From: Gammaproteobacteria bacterium LSUCC0096
Lineage (GTDB): Bacteria; Pseudomonadota; Gammaproteobacteria; Pseudomonadales; Litorivicinaceae
DNA: 64,000 nt
Direction: 5' to 3'
Assembly (NCBI GenBank): GCA_008087055.1
Contig: VIEA01000001.1
Location: forward strand, 136,514-200,513
Shown here: positions 51,587-59,890 of the stretch, in pieces
Position numbering within the stretch: the stretch's first letter is position 1
Layout of the letters: each line of letters starts with the position of its first letter
Notes under the pieces: generated by a model
Database searches by the model: none
The model's input: the letters and a program-made list of their open reading frames with translations, nothing else
Told to the model about the DNA's origin: nothing
Made by a program: the position numbers and the translations under genes

Positions 51587-54142
51587 ATGGGTTTGGTAGT
51601 CAACACAAATGTGTCATCACTGATGACTCAAAAATCGGTTCAAGCTAATCAGTTGGACCTCAATCAAGCAATCGATCGCTTGAGTAGTGGTAAGCGAATC
51701 AATTCGGCGGCAGACGATGCGGCGGGATTATCAATCGCGAGCCGGATGGAAGCACAAGTGCGCGGCCTTGACCAGGCAGTCAGAAACGCCAATGACGGTA
51801 TTTCACTCGTTCAGGCTTCAGAAGGGGCGATGGAAGAAATCACAGCAATGCTCCAAAGAATGCGCGAACTGGCTGTCCAGGCGTCTAACGGGGTCTTAAC
51901 TGCAGAAGACCGCACTAACCTTCAAGAAGAAGTCTCAGCATTACAGGCTGAAATTGATCGCGTTGTGGATACAACGACTTTCAACAATCAAAAAGTCTTA
52001 GATGGTTCGTTCGGTAAGTCCTTGCAGATCGGAATGAATGCTGGTCAGACCGTTTCGGTAGACATCGCCAATTTGTCTGCATTGTCACTTGGCGGGGTCA
52101 CCGGCGCAGCCGACACTAACGCCATTGTGACTGCAAATGCTCGTGGTACAGAAGCAACTCCTACCGAAACGCGCCTAGACTTCAGCAACAACGATGATTA
52201 CACGTTCACGGTAATGTTCGAGGTTGATGGAAAAGAATATTCGTTTGCAATTGATGCTTCAGTCGAAGACGGTAGTGCCAAGCAAATCGTCGACGAAATC
52301 AATGACAAGTTGACCGGCAAGCCAGATGGTTACGATATTACAACGACAGCTACTACAGCGGTCGCTGGAACTGCAAACAGTGTGGTCGATCTCTCATCTG
52401 TTATCGAGGTTAGTTACGTCGGTAAGCAAGTGACTTTGAAAAACTTACAAGGCGGAGATATCAAGATCAGTCAGGGCGCTACAGTTTCTGTCGCAAGCGG
52501 AGACATTGCAGTAGCCGGTAATATCTCTGCTGGTGGAGGACAAGTGACTGTTACGTCTGTTGCCGGAGGAGCTAACTCTCAAAATGCGATTATCGGTGAT
52601 GATCGTTTCGCGACACGCACATTTGCGAATACTGGTAAAACGGGAACCGCTGCTGTTACTGCGGCAGATGCTGTGGCGACTGAGGTTGCGGTTAACTTCA
52701 GCGGCGCTACGATTGCTGCGTCGGGTGGTACAATTCAATTGATAATTGGTGGAACTACTGGGGCTTCGATTACCGTTGCCGCTAGTGCTACCGCCGCCAC
52801 TTTGGCATCTACAATTGCAACCAATGCCTCGGTGACTGGATTTACATTTAGTGCTTCAGGAAATGTGTTAACAGTTTCGAAAACGGATGGCACGGATTTT
52901 ACGTTTGATATCGCTGCAGGTAGTGTCGCTTCGGGCTCAACGCTCTCTGTCGCAGACACCGGAGGCGCATCAACTGCATTTTCGATAGGAACTGCTGCAA
53001 GCCTCTCGGGCGGTACAGAAGCTATCGAAGCAGTTGATGCAATTGATGGCGGCACAATGTACTTGGACTTCTTAGCAAACGATAAGTATACGTTTGAATT
53101 CGCTAACAGCTCAGGAACAGTTCTGTCTACAGCCATCAATCTTACGTATGAAGGAACTGCTGCGTCACTGACAGATGCTGCGACTACTATCAATACGGTG
53201 CTTCAATCAGCAGGTGGTACGTTCGACTTTACTGCAACAGTAGATGAAAACCGAATCAAGATCGTGGAAAACGGCGGTAATGCATTCAAGATCCAGAACT
53301 TTGCATCTGATGGGGCTGGCAAAGCTATTGCTTCAGTTGCATCTGGCCAGGCGAGTGGTGTCGAGGCTGTTTTACTTGATGACACTACTTACACAGGTAG
53401 CGTGATTACTAACGCAAATGGTGTGGCTACAGCAACTAAGCTTAACCTGACTACATTTGGCTCTGAAGACACGTATTCGTTCACCATCTCTGATGGCACA
53501 GCAACAGCGGTTGTCAATCCAACATTGCTTGACACAGCCGATGGAACTTCTGCTGCAGGATCTGCGGCAGATATGAAAAATGCTGTAGCAGTCGCTCTAG
53601 CACGTGCCGGCCTAGATGATGTGATTTCGGTTACCGCTAGCGCAGCAAATACTGCTGGTAACGCGACTGGTGACTTCACGCTTCAACTGACACATAAGCT
53701 GGGTTACAAAGTTACTATTGATGACTTTGCTTCAACAGGCGCTGGCCAAATGTTGGTTCAGGCAGGATCTGGATCTACTGGTACTGCGGCTTACTTGAAT
53801 GACAATTTGAATGGCGATTCAAATACGCAGGTAGTATCAAACGTCAACGTTGGATCACAAAGCCTCGCGAGCGACTCAATATCCATCCTTGATAGAGCGA
53901 TTGCGGACGTTGATAGTCAACGGTCTAAGCTTGGTGCGATTCAGAACCGCCTAGAGCACACTGTTAGCAACTTAACCAACATTTCGGTTAATACTTCTGC
54001 AGCGCAGTCTCGCATCATGGATGCTGACTATGCAGTTGAGTCTGCTAATCTAGCAAAAGCACAGATTATGCAGCAAGCAAGTGCGGCGATGCTCGCGCAA
54101 GCTAATGCATCTGGTCAAATTGTATTGTCACTATTGGGATAA
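51587..54142 (+). CDS. fliC: Giant flagellin 1 (851 residues)
   Basis: N-terminal D0/D1 is textbook: LVVNTNVSSLMTQKSVQ, LSSGKRINSAADDAAGLSIA, NDGISLVQASEGAMEEI and LQRMRELAVQASNG. The C-terminal D1/D0 (LGAIQNRLEHTVSNLTNISVN; AKAQIMQQASAAMLAQANA; IVLSLLG) is also intact. Between lies about 570 residues against about 200 in Salmonella-size flagellins, Ala/Thr/Gly-rich, with no cysteine. Three related pieces recur at about residues 198, 496 and 624, each with a D-x-Y-x-F core (NNDDYTFTV; ANDKYTFEF; SEDTYSFTI). A sigma-28 promoter and terminator make it a single-gene unit. It is related over its length to the next flagellin. Confidence 0.96.
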   Translation: MGLVVNTNVSSLMTQKSVQANQLDLNQAIDRLSSGKRINSAADDAAGLSIASRMEAQVRGLDQAVRNANDGISLVQASEGAMEEITAMLQRMRELAVQASNGVLTAEDRTNLQEEVSALQAEIDRVVDTTTFNNQKVLDGSFGKSLQIGMNAGQTVSVDIANLSALSLGGVTGAADTNAIVTANARGTEATPTETRLDFSNNDDYTFTVMFEVDGKEYSFAIDASVEDGSAKQIVDEINDKLTGKPDGYDITTTATTAVAGTANSVVDLSSVIEVSYVGKQVTLKNLQGGDIKISQGATVSVASGDIAVAGNISAGGGQVTVTSVAGGANSQNAIIGDDRFATRTFANTGKTGTAAVTAADAVATEVAVNFSGATIAASGGTIQLIIGGTTGASITVAASATAATLASTIATNASVTGFTFSASGNVLTVSKTDGTDFTFDIAAGSVASGSTLSVADTGGASTAFSIGTAASLSGGTEAIEAVDAIDGGTMYLDFLANDKYTFEFANSSGTVLSTAINLTYEGTAASLTDAATTINTVLQSAGGTFDFTATVDENRIKIVENGGNAFKIQNFASDGAGKAIASVASGQASGVEAVLLDDTTYTGSVITNANGVATATKLNLTTFGSEDTYSFTISDGTATAVVNPTLLDTADGTSAAGSAADMKNAVAVALARAGLDDVISVTASAANTAGNATGDFTLQLTHKLGYKVTIDDFASTGAGQMLVQAGSGSTGTAAYLNDNLNGDSNTQVVSNVNVGSQSLASDSISILDRAIADVDSQRSKLGAIQNRLEHTVSNLTNISVNTSAAQSRIMDADYAVESANLAKAQIMQQASAAMLAQANASGQIVLSLLG

Positions 54143-54160
54143 TAGGAACGACCGAAGAAA

Positions 54161-54187
54161 AAGCGCCTCTTGTGGGCGCTTTTTTTT
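54161..54187 (+). terminator. Rho-independent terminator after flagellin 1
   Basis: AAGCGCC (54161-54167), loop of 7, GGCGCTT (54175-54181), then a T run to 54187. Confidence 0.95.
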
Positions 54188-54190
54188 GGT

Positions 54191-54217
54191 CAAAATATTG
54201 ACGCTCATTGCCGCAGG
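54191..54217 (+). promoter_or_regulatory. Weak sigma-28-like site upstream of flagellin 2
   Basis: CAAA at 54191-54194, 15-nt spacer, GCCGCAGG at 54210-54217. Keeps GCCG and spacing but departs from the consensus in both boxes, and lies 118 nt before the gene. Probably weaker than the site before flagellin 1, or a relic of it. Confidence 0.3.
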
Positions 54218-54266
54218 CAGATATATACAATTTAAAATTCCATATAAATCAAATACTTATAAAAGT

Positions 54267-54282
54267 TGGCATGAGGTGTGCT
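54267..54282 (+). promoter_or_regulatory. Sigma-54 promoter before flagellin 2
   Basis: TGGCATG-AGGT-GTGCT: GG at 54268-54269 and GC at 54280-54281 are 10 nt apart, with one mismatch in the -12 box. It sits about 50 nt before the ATG at 54335, so a longer reading frame starting at 54278 would begin inside the promoter and is unlikely. Confidence 0.65.
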
Positions 54283-54334
54283 AAAAGAATTCCGTAGAAA
54301 GCGTAATACGACTAAATCTGCTGGAGGATTCAAT

Positions 54335-56998
54335 ATGGCGCTTACGGTTAACACCAACTTATCTTCGCTGGTAACACAGCGAGCACTTGGTTCGTCTAAG
54401 AGCGAATTGGATCAAGCTATGGAGCGTTTGGCTTCTGGTAAACGCGTTAATTCGGCTGGTGACGATGCAGCTGGCTTGTCAATCAGCGCGCGAATGGAGG
54501 CACAGGTAAGTGCTTACCGGATGGCCATCCGTAATTCGGAAGACGGCATTTCACTTGCGCAAACAGCTGAAGGAGCGATGGAAGAAATAACAGAGATGTT
54601 ACTTCGGATACGCGAGCTTGCTATGGCGTCTGCCAATGGTACCTACAGTGATAATGATCGAAAGTCTCTTGATCTTGAGGTTCAGCAGCTCAAGGAAGAG
54701 ATTGATCGTATTACGCAGAATTCAGTATTCAATGGCCGTAACCTCCTTGATGGGACTTTTTCCTCCATCATGCAGGTTGGTACGCAGTCTTCCGAGGCTG
54801 TTACTGTTGATATCGCAGATATGACAACGGCTTCGTTAGGTGGCATTACCGGTGCTACGGTGACAGAGGCGGTTACAGGTGTTTCTTTCAAAGGTAAAGA
54901 AGCTCAGCCGACAACTACTCAGCTTACATTTGAAGCAAATGATGATTACACCTTCGTTCTTAAAGTAACCTTACCGTCGGATACAATTCCGACTTTAAAC
55001 TCTCAAGATGACATTACGTTGAGTTATAACATTGCCGCCAGCGTGGTGAATGGAGGAGCTGGCGATGTTGTTTCGGAAATCAACAGAGCGCTGAGAGAAG
55101 CTCCTGATCACATTGCTTATTCGACAGCGGGTGCCTCTGCGGGCGCTGCGACTGCGGCAGGTACATCGCCGACGGCAGCTGTTAGCCCAATTACTGAAGC
55201 AGTGGCAGCGGCGGCAGATTCTATCCGGGTCAGTTACATCGGTAAGTCTGTTTCAATTTCTAATCTTAATGGTATGGGAATATCTGTTGAGGCGGGCCAA
55301 GTTCCGACAAGCGTTGCGAACAACGCGACTTACACTACGACGGGATCAATTTCATCCTCCGGGGCTCGGATCACATATACGTCGATCGATGGTGGCATTG
55401 GACCGGCAAATGCGCTGTCTGATACGGCAGTGATTGGTAGTGCGAGGGCTGCAGAGACTTCCATTACAAATAACGGGGTTACGCTTGTGCCAACCTCGGC
55501 AGAGGTTGATTTATCCTCCATTACGGCTTTGTCAGCAGGAACAATTACGGTCGGTCTAGACGCAGTGAATTACACAATTACTGTCTCCGACGTTGACGGT
55601 GTTGGCGGTATCACTTATTCAGATATTGCTGAATCGGTATCGAAGCTTAATAACATTTCCCCAGCGTTGCCTTCTGAATATACAGTCGGTTTTTCGACTG
55701 ATGGGATAGTCATTACGAAAGGAGATGGTGAGGATTTCGATCTCAACTTGGTGAGCTATGTTAGCTCTGGAAGTACTAATAAATTCAGTGGAGTTGCTAT
55801 TACCGTCGCTGACACTGGTGCAACAGCAGCAACGGCCACTATCGGAACTGCCGCTACAATGTCCGGTGGTACTGCAACCGATTCGGCAACGCTCGAATCC
55901 ATCATGTATTTAGACTTTCTTGGAAATGACTCTTACAAGTTTAAATTTGCAAAAGGTGATGGAACGTCACAGACAGAATTTGTGGATGTCTATCATAACG
56001 GAACTACGAGCTCCCTCGAGGCCATTGCGATCGAATTAGAAACAAATCTATCTCTTCTCGGGGTGAACTATGATTTTGATGTATCAGTCGTCGATGATCG
56101 CATCAAGATTACCGAAAAGGGTGGGTTAAGTTTTAAAATTTCTGACTTTGAGTCCGAGTCTCGTGGGCGAGTTATGGCGTCCAACGAATATGGGCAGACT
56201 CCAGTTGCCGGCAAATCAGCGGTACTCCTGGATGACACCGAATATGTCACTAGTGCGGTGACTTATGCAAAACAAGCACCGACACGTACCGATGTGACCT
56301 TGTCTTTTTCTCAAGACGATACTTACTCGTTTAAGATCAGTGATGGAACTGCAACTGCGGTTGTAAATCCTGCGGTAGCGGATGCAACCGACTTGGCGTC
56401 TTACGCAGCTCAGATCCGAGTAGCTCTTAAACAGGCCGGAATGGATGGAGTTATTGACGTTAAGGTAAATGCTAACTCGGCAACTACATCTACTATTAAT
56501 CCTGTATCCGGCCACCAAACGATTCAGTTGATTCACCGGTTAGGATATGAAATATCAATACGTGATTTCGCATCTATCGAAAATGGTGAGATGTTCGCAG
56601 AGGCTACAAAGAAAGCCTCTTCAGATGATATGAGCGTAGGTGTTACTCGCATCCTAAATGATGACACCGGTACATCCGCTTCTAGAGTCAAAGATATTGA
56701 GATTACATCAGAGTCGCTTGCGTCTGATGCATTAGAGATCATCGATCGAGCGATTGAAGACGTGAATATGGAAAGGGCTTTCTTGGGTGCGATCCAAAGT
56801 CGTCTGAATCATACGATTGATAACTTGGGCAATATCGCAACCAACACTGAGGCTGCAAAGTCGAGAATCGTTGACGCTGATTACGCATCTGAGTCTGCAA
56901 AACTAGCTAAAGCTCAAGTTCTGCAACAAGCAGGTACCGCGATGTTAGCGCAGGCCAACGCATCTTCGCAAACAGTATTGTCGCTACTGCAGGGATAA
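54335..56998 (+). CDS. Giant flagellin 2 (887 residues)
   Basis: Starts at the ATG at 54335 with GGAGG at 54323-54327. D0/D1 is conserved (LTVNTNLSSLVTQRALGSS; LASGKRVNSAGDDAAGLSIS; LLRIRELAMASANG; LDLEVQQLKEEIDRI), as is the C-terminus (LGAIQSRLNHTIDNLGNIATN; AKAQVLQQAGTAMLAQANA; TVLSLLQG). The middle is over 600 residues. It shares modules with flagellin 1 in the same order: DDYTFVL at about 198, NDSYKFKF near 528, DDTYSFKISDGTATAV near 658, plus IGTAATMSGGTA. The two are tandem duplicates that diverged. Promoter differs (sigma-54-like), suggesting other timing or position in the filament. Confidence 0.95.
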   Translation: MALTVNTNLSSLVTQRALGSSKSELDQAMERLASGKRVNSAGDDAAGLSISARMEAQVSAYRMAIRNSEDGISLAQTAEGAMEEITEMLLRIRELAMASANGTYSDNDRKSLDLEVQQLKEEIDRITQNSVFNGRNLLDGTFSSIMQVGTQSSEAVTVDIADMTTASLGGITGATVTEAVTGVSFKGKEAQPTTTQLTFEANDDYTFVLKVTLPSDTIPTLNSQDDITLSYNIAASVVNGGAGDVVSEINRALREAPDHIAYSTAGASAGAATAAGTSPTAAVSPITEAVAAAADSIRVSYIGKSVSISNLNGMGISVEAGQVPTSVANNATYTTTGSISSSGARITYTSIDGGIGPANALSDTAVIGSARAAETSITNNGVTLVPTSAEVDLSSITALSAGTITVGLDAVNYTITVSDVDGVGGITYSDIAESVSKLNNISPALPSEYTVGFSTDGIVITKGDGEDFDLNLVSYVSSGSTNKFSGVAITVADTGATAATATIGTAATMSGGTATDSATLESIMYLDFLGNDSYKFKFAKGDGTSQTEFVDVYHNGTTSSLEAIAIELETNLSLLGVNYDFDVSVVDDRIKITEKGGLSFKISDFESESRGRVMASNEYGQTPVAGKSAVLLDDTEYVTSAVTYAKQAPTRTDVTLSFSQDDTYSFKISDGTATAVVNPAVADATDLASYAAQIRVALKQAGMDGVIDVKVNANSATTSTINPVSGHQTIQLIHRLGYEISIRDFASIENGEMFAEATKKASSDDMSVGVTRILNDDTGTSASRVKDIEITSESLASDALEIIDRAIEDVNMERAFLGAIQSRLNHTIDNLGNIATNTEAAKSRIVDADYASESAKLAKAQVLQQAGTAMLAQANASSQTVLSLLQG

Positions 56999-57001
56999 GG
57001 C

Positions 57002-57020
57002 CATGCTTATGATAAGCGTG
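57002..57020 (+). other. Hairpin after flagellin 2 with weak terminator character
   Basis: CATGCTTA, loop TGA, TAAGCGTG: eight pairs including one G-T. No strong T run follows (TATAAATTCTTTT), so it may be a processing or partial termination site between flagellin 2 and the small downstream frame. Confidence 0.5.
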
Positions 57021-57060
57021 TATAAATTCTTTTCTAGGGTTGGACCATTGGATTAGGCCA

Positions 57061-57177
57061 ATGAATGAATTGAAAAATGCATTAATCGGCAAAAACCGCC
57101 CTGCTGGTGATTCCCAAGCGTTGCTCGCGCAGGCTAATAGAACCAGCCAGCCTATCTTGAGCCTGTTACAGGGGTAG
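57061..57177 (+). CDS. 38-residue protein ending as a flagellin C-terminus (mini-gene or remnant)
   Basis: ATG at 57061 to TAG at 57175-57177. The first 20 residues (MNELKNALIGKNRPAGDSQA) do not look like flagellin, but the last 18, LLAQANRTSQPILSLLQG, match the end of flagellin 2 (MLAQANASSQTVLSLLQG). A weak AGG lies seven bases before the ATG. It is followed by a strong terminator and lies 62 nt after flagellin 2. It may be the 3' remnant of a third flagellin gene lost by deletion, or a functional small protein carrying the flagellin tail recognised by FliS and the export gate. The sequence alone does not decide. Confidence 0.6.
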   Translation: MNELKNALIGKNRPAGDSQALLAQANRTSQPILSLLQG

Positions 57178-57204
57178 GGGTGATAAAAAGCTAATATCAA
57201 ATTA

Positions 57205-57238
57205 AAGCCCCACAGGTCAAAACTTGTGGGGTTTTTTT
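57205..57238 (+). terminator. Rho-independent terminator after flagellin 2 and the mini-gene
   Basis: CCCCACA (57208-57214) pairs with TGTGGGG (57225-57231), followed by seven T. It marks the end of the flagellar cluster; from here the DNA becomes much richer in A and T. Confidence 0.92.
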
Positions 57239-57398
57239 AAGAGAAATATTTGCTAGAAGTATTGAGTTCAATATCAAATATTAAACCATTTGTAATGGTT
57301 ATTTTGGTTTTATAAGGAAATCCAATTTTTGTTTGAACAAAAATTGCAATTATTACGTTGAGATACCGCTATAGAAATTTGGCCTACGGAGGATTATT

Positions 57399-58091
57399 TT
57401 GGAAAAGATAAATTTTATAACAGTTTGCACAGAAAAATATTCATCTGAGTATGCAATTAAAAGCTTAAATATGTTTTCTAGGAATTATAGAGGCTTATTT
57501 TCTCCCTTTTGTATTACCGATAAATCGCATGAACTTCTGGGAAAATATAGCATTGTGAGTAAAAACCCTAACTTAACAGGTTGGTGGAATAAAATATCAG
57601 TATTCGGTCAAAATTTACCTCATGAATATACGCTATATGTAGATTTAGATTTGCTTATTTTAAATGACATCACGGATGTTGTTGAGTTTTGCTTTAACAA
57701 AAGAGATGATTATGAGATTGCTTGCTTTGGAGATCACATAGGGTGGATGGGAGAAAAATTTGGTAGCGCATTCATGTTTTTCAAGCAGGATCAAATGAAA
57801 TGGCTTTATTACGAATTTGAAAAAGAAATAGCTAGCAATATGGAAACTAAAGGTGGTGACCAAATTTGGATTGGAAGCAAGCTCTCAAAAATTTTGTATA
57901 TAGAAGAAGAATTTTCAAATTTTGTTAAATCATTAAAATTTGACATTGGCAAAATGCAAGAGAACAACACTAAACTCTCAATCCCAAAGGACATCGAAAA
58001 GGATTTTATGTTGCTAAATTGCCATGGGCAACCGAAACCTCATCAATTACGAGAAATAGGTTGGAAGCCAATTGAAAACATTTGGGTTTGA
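57399..58091 (+). CDS. Glycosyltransferase-like protein (GT-A fold with D-x-D)
   Basis: 230 residues from a TTG at 57399 with a good GGAGGA site at 57388-57393. Acidic motif YVDLDLLIL (about residues 83-91) is the D-x-D of a nucleotide-sugar transferase, the segment GDQIWIGSKL and the end motif NCHGQPKPHQ resemble GT8-type enzymes. No membrane segment or signal peptide, so cytosolic. A+T-rich DNA, about a third GC, unlike the flagellar genes: probably acquired. Three bases separate it from the epimerase gene, so the two form an operon; placed after flagellins, it may modify flagellin or another surface glycan. Confidence 0.7.
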   Translation: MEKINFITVCTEKYSSEYAIKSLNMFSRNYRGLFSPFCITDKSHELLGKYSIVSKNPNLTGWWNKISVFGQNLPHEYTLYVDLDLLILNDITDVVEFCFNKRDDYEIACFGDHIGWMGEKFGSAFMFFKQDQMKWLYYEFEKEIASNMETKGGDQIWIGSKLSKILYIEEEFSNFVKSLKFDIGKMQENNTKLSIPKDIEKDFMLLNCHGQPKPHQLREIGWKPIENIWV

Positions 58092-58093
58092 TT

Positions 58094-59224
58094 ATGTCCT
58101 CTAGGAAAATTGCGATAGTTGCTGGAACAAGACCTGAAGCCATAAAACTTGCGCCCGTATATTGGTCTTTAAAACAAAGAGGTCTTGACGTAGATTATAT
58201 TAAAACTGGGCAACACGATGAACTTCATGATCAAGTGACTAGCTTCTTCAAAATTGAGCACTCTGTATCAATGCAAATCAGCATGAGAAACCGGAATTTA
58301 TCGATTTTATGTGCTGAACTTTTTAGTGCTCTTGAGAAAATCATGTCTGAAAAAGATTATGAAGCAGTTATTGTTCAAGGTGACACAGCATCTGCTTTGT
58401 GTGCTGCTCAAGTGGCATTCCTAAATAAAATAAAAATTTATCATGTAGAGGCTGGTTTAAGGTCACACGATTTGACTGAGCCATTTCCAGAAGAGGCATT
58501 TAGAAAAATTATCAGTGTTATTGCAGATAAGCATTTTTGCCCCACAATAGGTGCTTATAATAATTTAATTGATGAAAACATAGCTAAAGAAAAAATAATT
58601 GTAACAGGCAATACTGTTGTAGACTCAATCAGAACCGCTAAAGTGAAAGAAATCTCCTCGCAGTATCTTAAAAATGAAATTGGTGAAAAAGCATTTTCTG
58701 ATTTAGACGCAAACCCTTTTTTCTTGCTTACTGTGCATAGAAGAGAAAACCACGGCAATAGGCTTGAAGAAATTTGCGAAATGGTAAAATCTTTTTGTAA
58801 AAAATCAAAAACGAAAATCATCTGTCCTCTGCATCCTAATCCAGTTGTTAAACAAAGAATTATCAAGGAATTGGCAACACTTGAAAACATTCATTTAGTT
58901 AATGCCTTATCATATCCAGCCATGATTTGGGTTTTAGAAAATTGTAAATTCATTGTTTCGGATTCTGGTGGAATTCAGGAGGAAGCGCCTAGCTTTGGGA
59001 AGAAAATATTAATTCTCAGAGAGCAAACAGAAAGACCGGAAGTAATTGATAGTGGGTGGGGTGAATTAATTGGTACAAAATACGAAAATACAATTTTATC
59101 AGTCCGCAATCTAGACCAAAAAATCACAACCGAGTCTGATATTTTTCCAAGCCCTTTTGGAGATGGTTTTGCGTCAGAAAAAATATGTGAGGTAATAATG
59201 AAGGACTTAAAATTCAAAAACTAA
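58094..59224 (+). CDS. wecB: UDP-N-acetylglucosamine 2-epimerase, WecB type
   Basis: 376 residues from the ATG at 58094; a TTG at 58082 overlaps the preceding gene and is less likely. The family pattern is clear: IAIVAGTRPEAIKLAPVYW, the GQHDE motif, VIVQGDTASALCAAQVAF, YHVEAGLRSHD, TVHRRENHG and the C-terminal SDSGGIQEEAPSFGK with REQTERPE. The enzyme interconverts UDP-GlcNAc and UDP-ManNAc, a precursor of ManNAc-containing glycans. With the transferase before it this could feed a surface or flagellin sugar. A+T-rich like its neighbour, so likely gained by transfer. Confidence 0.93.
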   Translation: MSSRKIAIVAGTRPEAIKLAPVYWSLKQRGLDVDYIKTGQHDELHDQVTSFFKIEHSVSMQISMRNRNLSILCAELFSALEKIMSEKDYEAVIVQGDTASALCAAQVAFLNKIKIYHVEAGLRSHDLTEPFPEEAFRKIISVIADKHFCPTIGAYNNLIDENIAKEKIIVTGNTVVDSIRTAKVKEISSQYLKNEIGEKAFSDLDANPFFLLTVHRRENHGNRLEEICEMVKSFCKKSKTKIICPLHPNPVVKQRIIKELATLENIHLVNALSYPAMIWVLENCKFIVSDSGGIQEEAPSFGKKILILREQTERPEVIDSGWGELIGTKYENTILSVRNLDQKITTESDIFPSPFGDGFASEKICEVIMKDLKFKN

Positions 59225-59233
59225 AAACATTAA

Positions 59234-59524
59234 TTGATAAGTTTAAGTTTCGTTGCTTTTAATCCTCTTCAGAACAATAACCCTATCGCTGTACGTCGTC
59301 GCAAGTTGTTTGCAAAGATTGATGAACAAATCCAACTTGCAGCAAACAAAGACTACACACCTACGCAACACAAGTGGGTTACTGATGAAGATGGTAACCA
59401 ACGCAAAGTAGAAGTTGCTAAACGTGTTAAGCGCTGGTGGACTGCTAGTGTTGATGGAAAGATAAATCTTGTAGTGCGCTATGGAAGCAAGCCTTTAGAG
59501 TTTGCCAAAGGTAAGAATGCCATC
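59234..59524 (+). pseudogene. Truncated DUF6641-like (phage-type) gene fragment
   Basis: The frame from 59234 has NPLQNNNPIAVRRRKLFAKIDEQIQLA, then VEVAKRVKRWWTASVDGKINLVVRYGSKPLEFAKGKNAI, the pattern of small phage-associated proteins I know as DUF6641. No ATG is present at the 5' end, only a TTG with no ribosome site. The similarity stops near 59524, about 50 residues before the family's usual C-terminus; the frame then runs on to 59665 in unrelated sequence. The later stretch reads better on the opposite strand. I infer a fragment joined to another by rearrangement. Confidence 0.55.
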
Positions 59525-59623
59525 TTCTTAGCGAGTGCTACAACACTGCTGCTTGTGCCTAGCATTAACTCAAGTGCAGCCCACTTTGTCTCGTCATCAA
59601 CACGTTCAATCTCTTCACGTATC

Positions 59624-59661
59624 GCATTCAATGCTCTTTTTTTCGCGCGAAACAATGTTTT
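59624..59661. repeat. Dispersed short repeat, copy 1
   Basis: Begins GCATTCAATGCTCTTT and holds the palindrome TTTCGCGCGAAA. Shares the GCAT-AATGCTCTTT...TTC-CG--AAA-A pattern with copies at 59800 and 60823. Confidence 0.5.
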
Positions 59662-59799
59662 GTAATCAGTCTGTCATAAACGGCAAAAATAGCGATAAAA
59701 AACTTTTAAATTCAATTACTTAATGCTGTCAGCCAGGGCCTCGCCTAAACTCCCTTTTTTCGCACAAGTTATTGATATATAACGCAAAAAATCCATTTC

Positions 59800-59835
59800 G
59801 CATAATGCTCTTTGCTTCACGTTAAACAAAAACTA
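59800..59835. repeat. Dispersed short repeat, copy 2
   Basis: Begins GCATAATGCTCTTTGCTTC; the palindromic centre is worn (CACGTTAAAC). Lies 55 nt from the 3' end of the GNAT toxin gene, same orientation as the other copies. Confidence 0.5.
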
Positions 59836-59890
59836 GTATCCGGCTAATAAATGAGGAGCGCGATTCAAGCAAAAACCAAAACATGAATGA

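Larger units (their letters stand above)
59525..59890. other. Gene debris and AT-rich intergenic DNA
   Basis: No intact gene seen. On the minus strand, 59665 down to about 59525 encodes a good-looking stretch (ALNAIREEIERVDDETKWAA then LELMLGTSSSVVALAKK) that runs without a stop into antisense of the DUF6641-like fragment, so it looks like a second gene remnant facing it. Another minus frame, 59826-59716, ends with KKGSLGEALADSIK and a stop. Two copies of a short repeat lie here, and an imperfect hairpin at about 59755-59790 (TTTTTTCG-CA...GTTAT / ATAAC-GCAAAAAA). The 3' end joins the GNAT gene. Confidence 0.45.

Noticed and set aside
54081-54284. Open frame running out of the end of flagellin 1
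   Set aside because: It crosses the terminator and has no similarity to a protein; chance frame.
54278-54334. Upstream GTG start extending flagellin 2 by 19 residues
   Set aside because: The extension lies inside the sigma-54 -12 box and does not resemble a flagellin N-terminus; ATG at 54335 has a good GGAGG site.
59535-59723. Plus-strand open frame in the debris
   Set aside because: Cys/His/Leu composition without family sense; the opposite strand reads better.
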